Shown here: in pieces, positions 12,291-24,032 of the stretch | How positions within the stretch are numbered: position 1 is the first letter of the stretch | Layout: each line of letters begins with the position of its first letter | Assembly: GCF_031143425.1 (NCBI RefSeq) | Contig: NC_090437.1 | Location: 842,345,978 to 842,409,977, forward strand | Reading direction: 5' to 3' | DNA: 64,000 nt | DNA from: Pleurodeles waltl | Lineage: Eukaryota; Chordata; Amphibia; Caudata; Salamandridae | Made by a program: the position numbers and the translations under genes | Notes under the pieces: model-generated | Told to the model about the DNA's origin: nothing | Seen by the model: the letters and a program-made list of their open reading frames with translations, nothing else | The model's database searches: none

Positions 12291-13636
12291 AATTATGAGA
12301 ACATTTGATTGATTTTATTCTCAAAAAGTCAGCATCCTTCCCCTCATCTTCTGGCCTCGGCTATCATTTTGTTCCTTGACACACTTGCGCATTCTCTGGC
12401 AACCACAAATAAGATAAGAGCATGCAGCTTGGCTCCAGCATGAGTCTGATGTCCTTCATCACTTCCAATACTACTGTTTTCATTTTGTGCGTACTGCTTT
12501 TCAGAACGATTCATACCAATAAATCACTAATCAGCATCCTGTTTAGGAAGAGGTTGGTTGGGAAACTGCAAAGTCTCTTAGTTGGCCTTCCACAGTGCTG
12601 AGTGAGAGGCTGAACTATGGCAATTTGGCACTTTTGATGCTAACTGAAAGTCTGTTCTGCAAAATATCTACAATTACCCTATGTAAGTGGTTAATGTTTT
12701 GTCATTTAGCTTCTGTGATGGACATTGGTTATGTCTCCTTTATGTTGGGCCATATACTTTTTATGTGGCTTCTACCTCATTAGGTGAAAGCTGAAAATGA
12801 AGTACTGGAGATCCTCTCTGGTAACCAGTTCTATGGCCAACACCAACTTTGATTTTCAGTGGTTTTCACTGCAGAACCCTGGGCCCAATTACAAGGTGGC
12901 TACTAATTGGAAGGGGTCTCTCTGGCTGATTATTCCACTTGAGTTATGGGGTACCAGTCCCTGAAGTGGGAACAAACTACAAGATCTGGAATAGTTGCAT
13001 CTATCACCACATGCATTTCCCTGATTTTGGACCCTTTATCATGTACATAACTTGCTTTTTTCCGTTTTTTTTGGGCAGGTGGAAATGTGCAATTTAAGCA
13101 AATAATTTTACTGTTGCATCCTGATGAATTGTGTAATGGTGCAAGGTAATATGTCGTGCAGATATAGCACTCCTCATGATTCATAATGGTGCCCTAACTG
13201 CCAGTTCCCTTAGATATATGCAAAGAGAAAGATGTGTGAATAATGGAGCAGAGACTATGGTTCTCCCTCATCTGTCTCCCAAAATTGCAATTTTTTGCTG
13301 AATGGTATACAGTCTGGTGTCTGATCACACAATTGAGACATGTCACAAGTATGAAGGAAGATGGTGGTTGATGTGCCTAAAAGTACAAGGTCTGATATGA
13401 TTTCACTAATGAATTTGCATTTTGCCAATGTAAACATCTGTTAAAAAGCACAGCAAGTTGATATGATGGAGGAGAAATGTTCAATAGAATTACATTGATT
13501 AGGAGTTTGATTACATGTGATTTTAATGAAATAATAAAATTAGTTTGCACTGTTGCATAAATGAAACATGGTAATAATGGTGCTGAAATCCTAAAATACC
13601 CTCTAATAGAGCATTATTATGACACTCTAATATCAG
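12291..13636. other. WDR17 intron, no gene recognised
   Basis: AT-rich sequence with no supported coding region, ending in the acceptor AG at 13635-13636. It contains small random open frames only. Confidence 0.55.
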
Positions 13637-13805
13637 GGTCATGTTGAAACCATCTTTGATTGCAAATTCAAACCGGATGATCCTAACCTTCTCGCTACAG
13701 CATCATTTGATGGAACAATAAAAGTTTGGGATATTAATACATTGACAGCAGTCTACACATCGCCTGGTAATGAAGGAGTTATTTATTCACTTTCCTGGGC
13801 CCCAG
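13637..13805 (+). CDS. WDR17: WDR17 coding exon (second visible), WD repeat
   Basis: This exon encodes a classic WD40 unit: GHVETIFDCKFKPDDPN, then LLATASFDGTIKVWDINT, then a TAVYTSPGNEGVIY strand and SLSWAP. The Gly-His start and Trp-Asp end of the repeat are both visible. The acceptor AG is at 13635-13636 and the donor GTAAG begins at 13806. The exon opens in phase 0, joining exon 4702-4880, and ends with one base (G at 13805) of a split glycine codon. That codon is completed by GA at the start of the exon at 49290. The 169-base reading frame is open and conserved, indicating a functional exon. Its neighbours on both sides are repeats only. Confidence 0.95.
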
Positions 13806-16800
13806 GTAAGATTGTTTGGCTTCATCACTGAGAATTCTATTTATATATCTAACATAAAAATAGTTATTTTCTTAGTTCTTTTTGAAGGCTTTTAAAAATG
13901 CATATGATGCCTCTCTTATGTATGCAAATAATGTTAGCTTTGTAAATGTCAATGCTTAGTTACAGTAGCCTGCTTTCTTTCAGGGAATTATTTGTGACTT
14001 CGAGTGTGTCCAAATTCTTGGGTTGAACCGTCCGAGAAAGGACACCTTAGCAATTATTTTGCTTACTGCCCTCTGCAGTGCCATAAGAATAAAAAATATG
14101 ATTTGTTTGCCTCTCAGTTCTCCTATCCTAAAGCGCCTGCCAGTGACTGCAATTCACTAAACCACCTGGCTATAATTTCCTCTCAGATTAGCACCATTCT
14201 CACAGCACTATTTGCTATCCTCTTTTCTGTCACACAAATATCCTTTTGTGCAAATGGACACCTATAGAGTCTCCTCCCTCTCTCTGTAACAACCATAGTC
14301 CTCAAGGACTGTAAACACACATTTATGATATTCATTCCTTGTATGGACATCTGGGGGGGTTCACACTCCCAGCAATATATCTTCCTACATCTGCACTCTG
14401 TGCCACAAAAACGTATTTTTCAAAATGTGATTTATTAAGCATATCCTGCATCTTAGAGAGTACCTAAACAATGTAAAGCCCTGGACATCTGTTGAGTGCC
14501 TAAATATCAATCCAACACAGTAGCGGTTTATTTCTAGCCTCCTATCCAAACCAAAGTCTACAAAATGATTCTACTCCAGTTTCACTACACATATTTTTTG
14601 GGGGAGTCAAAGTATTATTACTCCTCCATGGTGGGGGTTTTATCCACTACCTATAGAGAGATATACTCTAGATGTAATTTTTGTCATAGGGTGTCTAATT
14701 ATATATCATTTCGGGGTCAGCACGCCGCGGGTAGGTTTCTGCGAGGAGTACGCCGAGTCCCAAAAGTGACTGGCTGTTACGTGCTATTCCCCAAGGTGCC
14801 CCCCACATGGTGAGGGATGGGCGACCTTTTTTTGATTCAGAATTTTGACAAGACAGTTTATACAAATGTAAGTGACTGTTACTCTCTCTCATATATATAT
14901 TAGAAATAATGCTATAGAGTCAGGAGAAGCTCAGTTCATTATAGGTCCTGATGAAGCGTTAAAGGATCTTTCATGACCACACTACGCAAAACATGTTGAC
15001 CAGACCCTAGGTGTCAGGTGACAATTTCCCAGATCTCCAGGCTTTTTCTAAAGTGGTTGAGCATTATTCTCATCCTCCACTTTCTGATTTGTTTTTTAAT
15101 CTTGATCGTAACTCCTTGAAATAACCAGTAAAGTAGATTACTTAGGGGTTCCTAATCAATTTTATATTCACTCTCCTGCAAAAATAAACGTCTGACCTGC
15201 TAAACTTAACGGCAGCCACACAATAAAAAGATCTCTGGTAAAGAGCCCCCGAAAGGGGAGCCCGTCAGATATTGCACCGCCGGTCTGACGAGGAGCTTCC
15301 CGATGATGAAGCATGACACCCTTCTGGGTGTGTGAGGGCTCTTGCTCCTGATACTTTAACTGTCTCCCTAGAGCTAGGAACTGTGTACCTTTTTGTTGTC
15401 GACTAATCCTTTTGGGAGAACGTACACTGGACCTTTAATCCTCCCTATCCCTCCTTTTGTTGATGTCTAATTATATAGTCAACAATATCCATTAACATCA
15501 ATTTGGGATGTTTGTTCTTCTTGGGTAACATTAGTTATGCTCTTATTTCTTTTCTCGTAGTTTTTTTGTAGGTTCTTTCTTTTTCAAGTCTTTCATCTAT
15601 GTCTATAGCTAAATAGCAAGACACCGGATGCTCGACATCCTGTTATAGACATTAAGCCTCTTTTTCACATCCCCGTTTTGGGACATAGCCAAAACGGGGC
15701 TGACTTTCACACAACTGAACTCATTAGTTGTCAATTAAGGTCATGGTGACCACAGAACTATCTCGGCAATCCTGTCACTTCCTTAACCCAACGGTATGGG
15801 AAAGACACATTGGATTGTGGTGGTCGACTCGCCTTCTAAAGTAAGTGAGACTTGGCTGCCGTTTTCCATTCGCAAGCAGTGGCTATTCTAGATGATACCT
15901 GGAATCTTTATATTTTACACTTTTGTATAGTTGGAGGTGGTTATCCCTGCGGAAGCACCCATTCTCTCACTAAAGTATTAAAGTACCTCCCATTCCCCTC
16001 TAGTTTTGAATTGCATGTAGTTTTAAAATACCACCTCTATGACAATGTTGTAGATTTCATTCTCTCACTATTTTGTTGGTAATGATAATCTGGACTGCAT
16101 ACTTTTTCTTGTTAAAGTTTTTCTTCATAAAGTCACTCATTGGGATTCCCCTAAATTGGATAATTCCATCTGCGTGTGTGTGCACGCAGAGGTAAAGTGC
16201 AATTCTGTAGTATTCACATGGGACACTTTGGGATGACTGTATATATAAAGGAAAATTGTGAAAATTATAGAATGAAATTGACATTGTTCTCCTTGTTGTC
16301 TGTTTATTGTTCTAGGCATCAGACTAGCACCTCCAGTGTTGGTGCGTCTTTAAAGCTATTACAGCCTAGAAGATAAGGTGTGAGTTAATATACTTACTGT
16401 GATCACCTGAGAGTTGCAGGTAATCCACTCCATTAAGTCCTGATGAAAGCCCTGGACCCACAGTGGCCCATACAAGGCTTAAGTATGTTGACCGAATCAC
16501 TAGATGTGTAGGATCTATTACTTGTCCTCACAACATCACTTTGTTTTTAAGTTTATCCCATTCGTTTTTATATGTATTAATAAATGTTTTTTAGGATAGG
16601 AGGTCATTTTGATTCACTTGTCACTAATGTCTTCACTCAGACGGCCATCCTCCTGGTAGGAGGAGATATTCACTCAGAGAACAGGACATTCAAGTGAACA
16701 GGACCCTGTGACAAAACTACCCATGAAATCACCCCAGGGTGATAATACACACTGTTGAGGGTCAAATACGTGGATGAGGGTCCTCCGAGGAATTCCTTTA

Positions 16801-17764
16801 TGGGCCTTTATATGTAGACATTAGGGTTCACTTTTCTTTATTATTGGTATTCTCAAAAGGAAGTTGAGTGAAGCTGTTGGATTGCTTCTACTCCCCCCTT
16901 TGATTTATACTCCACTCGAGTTTCGCCAAATTGGTCAACTAACTGGCCTCTCTGAGAATAACATCAGGTCATGTAAGAACCATGTAAAACCTGAAATTCC
17001 AAATATTATGGTATCAATTTAGCCTTTCTGAAAAATAGGCTGTCTTATGAAAATGTTCACCATCCCATTTCCAGGAAGGAAAGGCAAAGGGTTTTTGTTT
17101 TTCCTCTAGTTTGTACTGTGGTGCAATTACCACACAAAGCCAGTGGTGACTGCAGCTCTGGGCTTGTGGCAAGGCTCTGCACCCATCCCGCAGTGAGGAC
17201 AACCGCTGATCCTTAATGACGTTGGTCATGTACAGCAGAGGTTGAAAACATGACTTAGCCTACTGAAAGGTCAATTGCCATTAGCAAGTTGAGCCCAGTT
17301 CTGAATATCCTAACTGTCATGTAAATCCAAAAGTCAACACTAAAGTTGTTAGCCAGTAAAAGCTTTTTTTAACTCCTTTTTTAACATTTACCCTCACCTG
17401 GTTGGATGTGCACCAAGCCTAACTAGCTAACTCTCTAACAGATTTCATATAGATGCATCAAACAATGCTAAAGTTATTGAAAAATAAAAACATGTTCCTT
17501 GCTCCTTTAACTTTTCCTCCCCTTGATTGATCTGGACAACTAACATACAAACAGTAAGTTAAACATGATTAATGCCTACCAAATTTCATGCAGATCTGTC
17601 GCTTGCAGATGGCACAAAAGATACCATGTCTACCAAATGTATGCAGAATTTGCAAACACCAATAAAATGATAACCAAATCAAAAACATCTTTTCAGCTGT
17701 TATCTTTCAAAATTACCACTTCTAAGTATACATACACATTTAGTAGCAATACCAAAAACCTTTC
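13806..17764. other. Start of the 35-kb WDR17 intron, mostly unclassified repeat
   Basis: After the donor the sequence is AT-rich to about 14270. The block from about 14560 to 16900 has the feel of a repeat (internal short palindromes, CCTGATGAA motifs) but carries no protein I recognise. The 87-codon open frame at 14004-14267 and others have no known domain. From 16900 to 17760 I see nothing I can name. Confidence 0.4.
14945..16510. repeat. Two related CCTGATGAA...TGTTGACC modules about 1.5 kb apart
   Basis: GTCCTGATGAAGCG at about 14946 is followed after about 45 bases by ACATGTTGACC. GTCCTGATGAAAGC at about 16439 is followed at a similar distance by TATGTTGACC, and both continue with a CTAG(G/A)TGT motif. 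Motifs of this kind (CCTGATGAAG with a GAAAC..GTTGACC partner) are widespread in vertebrate repeats. The two copies suggest an internal duplication or the two ends of one element, which I cannot classify. Confidence 0.4.
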
Positions 17765-18845
17765 TGACTGATACTTTTAACTGCAAATTCCTAACCTTAG
17801 TTAGAGTATTCCCGAGGTACAAGACTTGATCCGAAAACTTTTCTCAGAACTGCTCCCCCTTGTGGCTAGGTGACTCTGTGCAGCTCCGTGTTGGCTCCAT
17901 ACTGCTATCGAAGTGACTGAGTGGGCTGAGTATATGCATCACCCCACAGCAATGACAACAATGCATTTCTTTCCATGCCTTTTGAAGTGAATCTGAAGCT
18001 CTGCTTCCAAACGTGTTGTTTTTTTTTTTCACTTCTTCAAAAATTGGCTGCTGTGTAATGAGAAACAATGTGCCTTCCTAAAACTACAGATTTCAAATAA
18101 TGCCACCACATCAGGACAACAAATTACAGTAACTGACCTGCAGAAGGTGTGTCTCTGGTGCTTGGGCTTAGGCCATGACTCAAAGTCATGCAATAAGTGT
18201 ATCCTCATGCACCCAGAGGTGATCCGGAACTGGGAGGTGAAATTATATGTTTCCGACCATAAGAAGAAGTTGTGAACTGTTCCCTAGGCCACTTCCACAA
18301 GCAGACCACTTCATGCTCGAAGTCCTCTGCTAAGACCAAGTCAAAATTTAAAGGAAAGCATAAGAAATCAAATCATAACTTGATCCCAATCCCTCTCCTC
18401 TGAACCCAAGGAGAGAGCTCAAGGGCATCATGATGTGGGTTGTTCACCTTCCAATATCCATTCACTGAGTTTCCCTTGACATCAGCAACATCACAGCAGA
18501 TTGAGACCTTCAAAGAGGGTATGTTCCAGATTTGATTTTCAATGAGCATCTGGCCTTCTCAGGCATGTCTTTTGGTCCTAAGGAACTATAGGGATCCCCA
18601 GTTAGATTATCACTGGTGGATCCATCCACTGTGTCATCATACCCCTTTGGACATGCCTTGGGCCCCTATATGGTGTTCCACTCCTGCTGCATGACCTGTG
18701 CCAAGACCTTCCCTGTCTACAATGGTACAGATGCCACCTGAACCAGAAGAAAATCAAGTGCTGATTCCAGTGCGGGAAACTGAACTGAACACACAGTCCA
18801 CTGGCTGGACACCGAGGATAGCTAGGAAACACAGCTGATAAAGGG
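17765..18845 (+). mobile_element. YR (DIRS/Ngaro-like) retroelement: terminal repeat and gag fragment
   Basis: The left part (GCAAATTCCTAACCTTAG near 17782-17799) resembles the end motif GCAGATTCCTTACCTCAG at 29268-29285, which I take as a terminal-repeat motif of a YR retroelement family. Further in, at about 18137-18275 on the + strand, a short frame reads KVCLWCLGLGHDSKSCNKC and continues MHPEVIRNWEVKLYV before a stop. This CxxC...GHD..C..C pattern is a zinc-knuckle-like gag motif. A Lys/Ser-rich stretch follows. The copy is broken by stops, and L1 sequence begins at about 18850. Confidence 0.55.
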
Positions 18846-18849
18846 TACT

Positions 18850-20245
18850 CATAGCGAGCTCCCCCTCCCTGTCCTGTTGGTGTGCGGATCATGGATCTCG
18901 CCAGATATGCACCATATTATCCATCTAGTAGCGACTATGTGGGAAATGGTGTCCCGAAAAGTCGTTCGACGTGTGCCATATTCCCCAGACATGCCGATAT
19001 GGACCATACAACCCTTCCTAAAAATCGATGATTCTCTGTTGGTACGGAGGTGGAGGGAGGGGGGATGCACCACGATCAAAGATATCTATCCAAAATGGCA
19101 GATTATTACAATAGAGGAAGCTAAGGATTCCTTTTTGTTAGGTACAGGACAATACCTGCAATATGCTAAGATCTCAGCTACTGTTTGTGAGCTGTGGCCC
19201 ACCTACCCTAATTCGCCGCCACGTTCTAACACCTTGGCAACACTGCTCAGTATGTTCAGGGTCCTACTTTGATCTCCCATATCTATAGGGCACTATGCGT
19301 TGATCTCCTGGTACCTCCACTCCATTTTCAGGTCAAATGGGAGGTGGTTGCTGGGGGAACCCTAAACATTTTGGGATTGGATTAAAATCCACAAGGGGAT
19401 TTGCAGGGTCAGCTCCAACGCCTGATTTAAGGTACTGCAATACAACTATGTACATCAAACATATCATAATCCAAATATCCTACATTCCATATACAACACC
19501 GGGTCACATAGTTGCCCACACTGCCAGACTATAGCTGCAGACTTTCATGGTATGGGCATGCCCGTCTGTTTGCTTACTGGCAGGCGGTACTATGGGCTCT
19601 AAGCAGGGCCTCAGGATGGACTGTACAGCTGGAGATCAGGCAGGTGCTGTATGGCCTTCTACCTTTGCCCTCTAACAAAACAATTAGCAGGAGGTTTGTC
19701 CCCCTGGGTTTGCTCCTAGCGAAGCGACGTATTAATATTAAGTCCAGTGCCTCCTGCTGAGTGGACTGGCACAAGATATCTCTGAATGGGCAACTGTGGA
19801 GGAGGGGCGAATAAGGCATGTTCGTAGACAAGAAAATGTAGGTGATGACCTGTGCGATGGGTCCACTGTACTGTCTGATTTTAAGGAGCCGCAGGACGTT
19901 CCCCCCCATCTGAGGACATGGGGGGGTGGTCTTTTGGGGAGGTGAGGGGCGGGGAGGACCTCCGAGCCACACCCACACGTACAATGGACTTTTGCAGAGG
20001 AGACACCTTATACTTTTCTTGGGACCACTTACAAGACCTTACACTAGAGCATGGGGTGTGGAAGTTGTGTTTTAAGTTTATTGGGTATGGCTGAAGTCCA
20101 TCGATCCTTATCTCACTTAATGTTTATTGATTGTAACAATCAACTGAGATATCTTATGGCACTATACATATGCTAATTCTAAACTGTTGATATGTTGCTG
20201 CCCATTTCACTCTGTTGAAGTTCAATAAAAACCTAATGAAACAAA
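18850..20245 (+). mobile_element. 3' end of an L1-like LINE (ORF2 C-terminus and polyadenylation signal)
   Basis: On the + strand the frame at 18877-19272 reads PIWTIQPFLKI, a WREGGCTTIKDIYPKWQIIT segment, EAKDSFLLGTGQYLQYAKIS and ELWPTYPNSPP. These are features of the C-terminal part of vertebrate L1 ORF2, and I recognise the order. A further segment in a shifted frame near 19512-19760 contains HARLFAYWQAVLWALSRASG and RRFVPLGLLLAKRRI, the usual final part. The element ends with AATAAAAACC at about 20224, a polyadenylation signal. Stops and frame changes show it is a dead, 5'-truncated copy. It appears to have inserted within the YR element that precedes it, though I could not define a target duplication. 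Confidence 0.7.
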
Positions 20246-21059
20246 GATGCTGGACACTGAACTTACTTCAGCCCAATCTCAATTGGTGTCACGTTATGAG
20301 GCTGCAAAAGCTAAAGCTATAGTCATACATCCTGCCTCCAATCCAATGCCTCTATGAAGGTGGACATACCTACAAAGGCTCCATTATAGGTTTGGCACTG
20401 ACTCTGGTAAAGGGACACCCTAGGATGCCCCCTCAGACTGAATGTGCAAAGTGGTTTGCTTTGATACCTGTTTAGTCATAACCTACCTTAGCCATTTAGC
20501 AATAATGGGTGAAGAGATTGCATTATGGAGCTTTCCTGTTTTTCCTGATGGAAATCAATAGTTGTCTTTCCCCCGGAGGATGAATTTTCTCTGTCATGGC
20601 CTCATATATCTTGATACAATGCACCATGCATAGTTTTCATTGATTTTAATCAAACGCTGGGTAAGCTATTAACCCAGAGTTAGCCTTTGTTCATTTAGAA
20701 ATATGTACCTCCCTCCAGAATGAATACTGTTACTTCCAAAGCACTAACGTCTGACACTCTTATGCATGAGATAAGAACTAGAAGCATAGTTAACTTACCA
20801 TAGAGCCAGTTCATAGATAATTACTTGCTACTTTGCCAATATAACAACAAATTCCTAACCATCTGAATTTGAGTTGTAGGGATAAGCGTGTTCTATGTAG
20901 AAGTTTCCTATAGCAGGGGTGCCCAACTGGCCGTTCATCAACCGTGGGTATGTCCCATAAACATGGCATAATGTCAAGTGTTTACTGACCTGTAAGCCAC
21001 TCCTATGGCAGCAAGCAATGATAGGAAATGTAAGACATGTTCAATTCAGGCCCCACAGG
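20246..21059. other. Residual repeat and intron sequence
   Basis: The first about 110 bases contain a short frame (LDTELTSAQSQLVSRYEAAK) that may continue the interrupted YR gag. GCAGGGGTGCCCAACTGG at about 20913 resembles hAT-type terminal repeats but has no partner that I can see. Nothing else is recognisable. Confidence 0.35.
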
Positions 21060-24032
21060 ATCTAGGTATCTATGCAGACAGTAACTAACCCATCTTGTTC
21101 AAGCCTATCTGTATCATTGACTGTGCAACCTGCCCATGCCTTCCTGATGGTATGTTCAGCTTTTTCCAAAAATCCAGGGAACATCCAGCATTCCCTGTAA
21201 TCCTTCATGCCATGAGATGCACAATATTTTCCACCACTATGCAATGATGGTTATACTTCAGATCGAGCAGAATATCTGGAAGCCGGAGATAACAGATTGG
21301 AGAAACTCAAGAAAGTTCCATCAGACTGGATACCATACTTGAAATCTCCAAGTAGTTGTCACTTAAACAATGTCCACAATGCCTCCTCACTTGAGCCAAC
21401 AATCTTGTTATCATCGAGAATGCCAGGAACATATATCCAGTGTCCTCACTCCAGCCCTGCAGGAATGCATCTGTGGCAGACATCCCTGGGTCTGACTTCC
21501 AAATGAAGTACTGTTGAAGATGTAAGTCCAATTGTGATAGAAAGAAGTCAACTATGAAGTGTCTCCACCTGGCCACGCTTTCCTTGAATACCTTGGTTCT
21601 CAGTTTCCAAAAGCTGTTGTCCTGAAGGTATCTAGATTGCCAATTCGACAATTTGTTTAGTGTGCCCAGGAGTTACTCTGCCGTCACTGAGATGTTGTTG
21701 TTGAGGCAGATCTGCCATAAGTTTTTGGTCCGGTCCACCAGGGCATTTAATCCTGTTTTTCACAAATGGTTGCTATATCGGATTGCAGAGATGTTGTTCA
21801 TCTTTAGCAGAACACTGCATTTTTCCTATTCTTTGGTTCAGCTCTGATCTGTGAAGGAGTCCTCCAATAGTTCTAGGCAATTGATGGGTAGTTGAAGTTC
21901 TTGAGATGACCATTTTCCACTGTGGAGAAGACCCCATACCGGGCACCTGAGTCACTTCTGCTGGCATCTGACTCTGTGATGAGATGTGAATTTGATCTGA
22001 ATGTCGTAGTCATGTTCCATGCCTCCATGTGAGAGAGCCACCAGTGAATTTCCTATTGTGCATCCAGAGATGGGGCACTAATTCAGAGTAAGTTAGTCCC
22101 CTACTGATATGGAAGACTTTGCGCCTCTGTACCCCCAGTAGTGCAGAGAGCCCGGGGAATATGACCTTGATGGATGCGGACAGAAGACTGCCCAAGCAAA
22201 CTATCTGATGCAGGATGTTCGTGACGTGGACAGTGTTTTACAGAGTTTATGTTCTATCTTCTTCACCTTCCGGGTGTAGTTTTCTTGTCTCAGTTCTTTG
22301 ATTCATGATCAGGACGTCATCCAAATAGACTATGATGCACATGCTCCTGGATCACAGATATTCCATCACAGGCTTGAGTATTTTTGTGAAACACCATGGT
22401 GCCAGCGAGAAGCCGAATAGGAGTGTTGTAAACTCATAGGCCTGGTATTTCCACATAAACTGTAGGAATCTGAGGCGAGAAGGAAAAATGGAAACAGTGA
22501 GCTAGGCATCCTTTAGGTCCAATCTTACATCCTAATCCTGTTCCCTCAGGATCTCCTTTAGAAGGTGAATTGCTTCCATCTTGAAATGGTCGACTATCGG
22601 ACAATTATTGAGCTCCTTGAGGTTTATGACTGGTCGATGGTCCTCATCCATCTTCTCTAACAGGAAAAGGTTGTTCAAAAACCCTTTGGGATGGATAGTC
22701 ATTTCCACTGTTCCATTCTTTTGGAGAAGGTCTGAAATTTCTTTGCTTATAAGCTAGCAATGGAATGGATAAAGACTGTGGGTGTGGGCAGGTCTCTTGG
22801 TAGGGGGGGCCATAGAACTCTATGTGGAAACCCATTGCCGTCTGGATAGCCCAAGCATCTGATGTGAGAGCACACTAGTTGTGTACGAACTGTGTCAGTC
22901 TGCACCCTCCTTGAGCGTGGTTTCCTTGGAAACCTCCTTTTGAGCCCCTCTTTCTTGTAGACTCTATGGAGGGAAATAAGCTATCTAAACAAGGCCCATC
23001 CTGCCATTGACCACACCTAGAGGCTTGGCCTCTATTGGGGGCTTGAGATTGAAAGTGGCCCCCTGCCAGGACCAGCCCCGAAGAAAACAGTTAGCTTGAA
23101 CATCTTTCTAATTGACACCTGAGACTTATCAAGGGAAAAGTCAATACAAACTTCCATAATTCCTTTATAAAAGTATCACTAAACAGGCCTCCCTGATCTA
23201 CTGTCCCTGCGCCTCCCTGGTCGTCTTGGATTGGACCAGGTCACCCAGCTTGGGGCCAAATTTAATTAAGTGTGAGCACTGTCTCACTGCTGAAATGGGT
23301 TAGTTAATATTTTCCCACCAAACAAGAATATCCAGAGAAATCAGAGTACCAGATTCCCTGGCATCCTCTGCCATATCTAAGATATTGGTTAGGGGGCCTT
23401 CCAGGTCAGGAGCTTATTCTGGCAAGAACAACAGCAGCAGTCAATACCCTTTTTAGGGTTGCATACGTGTTTGGCAAGAAAAGTGGCTATCTTTGTGTCT
23501 AGTTCAGCCGTAAAGGCAACCTTATTCTCAAGCATAGGGTGGGGGTACTCTGCCCTATGGAGGCTCCGGAGTTCTTTGTCCAGGCATTTCTTGAGGCAAA
23601 CCGCCACACACTTAGGGCCAGATGTATCAAAGGGTTTTACCATTCTGTGTCAATGGGAAAATACTTTGGTACATATGGCCCTTAGTCACTTTCTCGGCAG
23701 GGTCCACTTTGAAGATCTGAGATGCAGAATATCCTCTGGGTTAAGCATGTCAGATAAATTTGCAGTCTATAACCCTAGATCCTTTCATTACATGTGGCCT
23801 TAAGGTGGAGAAGTGGGCCACGGTCTATAGAGGCCGATTTCCCTGTCAGAATCAGGTTGAGAATCATCTCTGTCTAAGGAGTCTGTAGCCTGCAGCTCTC
23901 TTGGTGTGGGGAGGGCACCCTGTAGTAACTGTTTACGAGAGGGTGAGGTCTATTGGATTGGGACTATGGGCCTAAAAAGCTTTTTAGGCCTATCCTTTGT
24001 TGCCTAGCCTTAGCCACTTTACCCTCAGAGGG
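21060..24032 (-). mobile_element. Degraded YR retroelement (Ngaro/DIRS-like) with RT and RNase H, - strand, main part
   Basis: On the - strand a reverse transcriptase is readable at about 22700-22260 across several frames. It shows RPVINLKELNN, then a DVRLDLKDAYLTVSI motif-A segment, YEFTTLLFGFSLAPWCFTK (motif B) and IVYLDDVLIM (motif C). Downstream come an RNase H-like segment near 21970-21850 and, at 21651-21307, a C-terminal piece with FIWKSDPGMSATDAFLQGW and FLAFSMITRLLAQV. Upstream at 23643-23389 is a gag-like frame with AEYPHPMLENKVAFTAELDT. APWCFTK plus YLDD is typical of YR retroelements. The gag side is interrupted at 24032/27021 by a solo LTR. There are many stops and frameshifts. 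Confidence 0.7.
23615..23681. mobile_element. 67-bp MITE with TTA target duplication
   Basis: The element starts GGGCCAGATGTATCAAAG at 23615 and ends CTTTGGTACATATGGCCC at 23681; the arms are inverted repeats with about two mismatches. TTA flanks both sides (23612-23614 and 23682-23684), as expected of PIF/Harbinger-type insertion. It sits inside the gag region of the - strand YR retroelement and therefore post-dates it. Confidence 0.7.

Noticed and set aside
20913..20960. hAT transposon end (GCAGGGGTGCCCAAC)
   Set aside because: No matching opposite end or 8-bp duplication was found.
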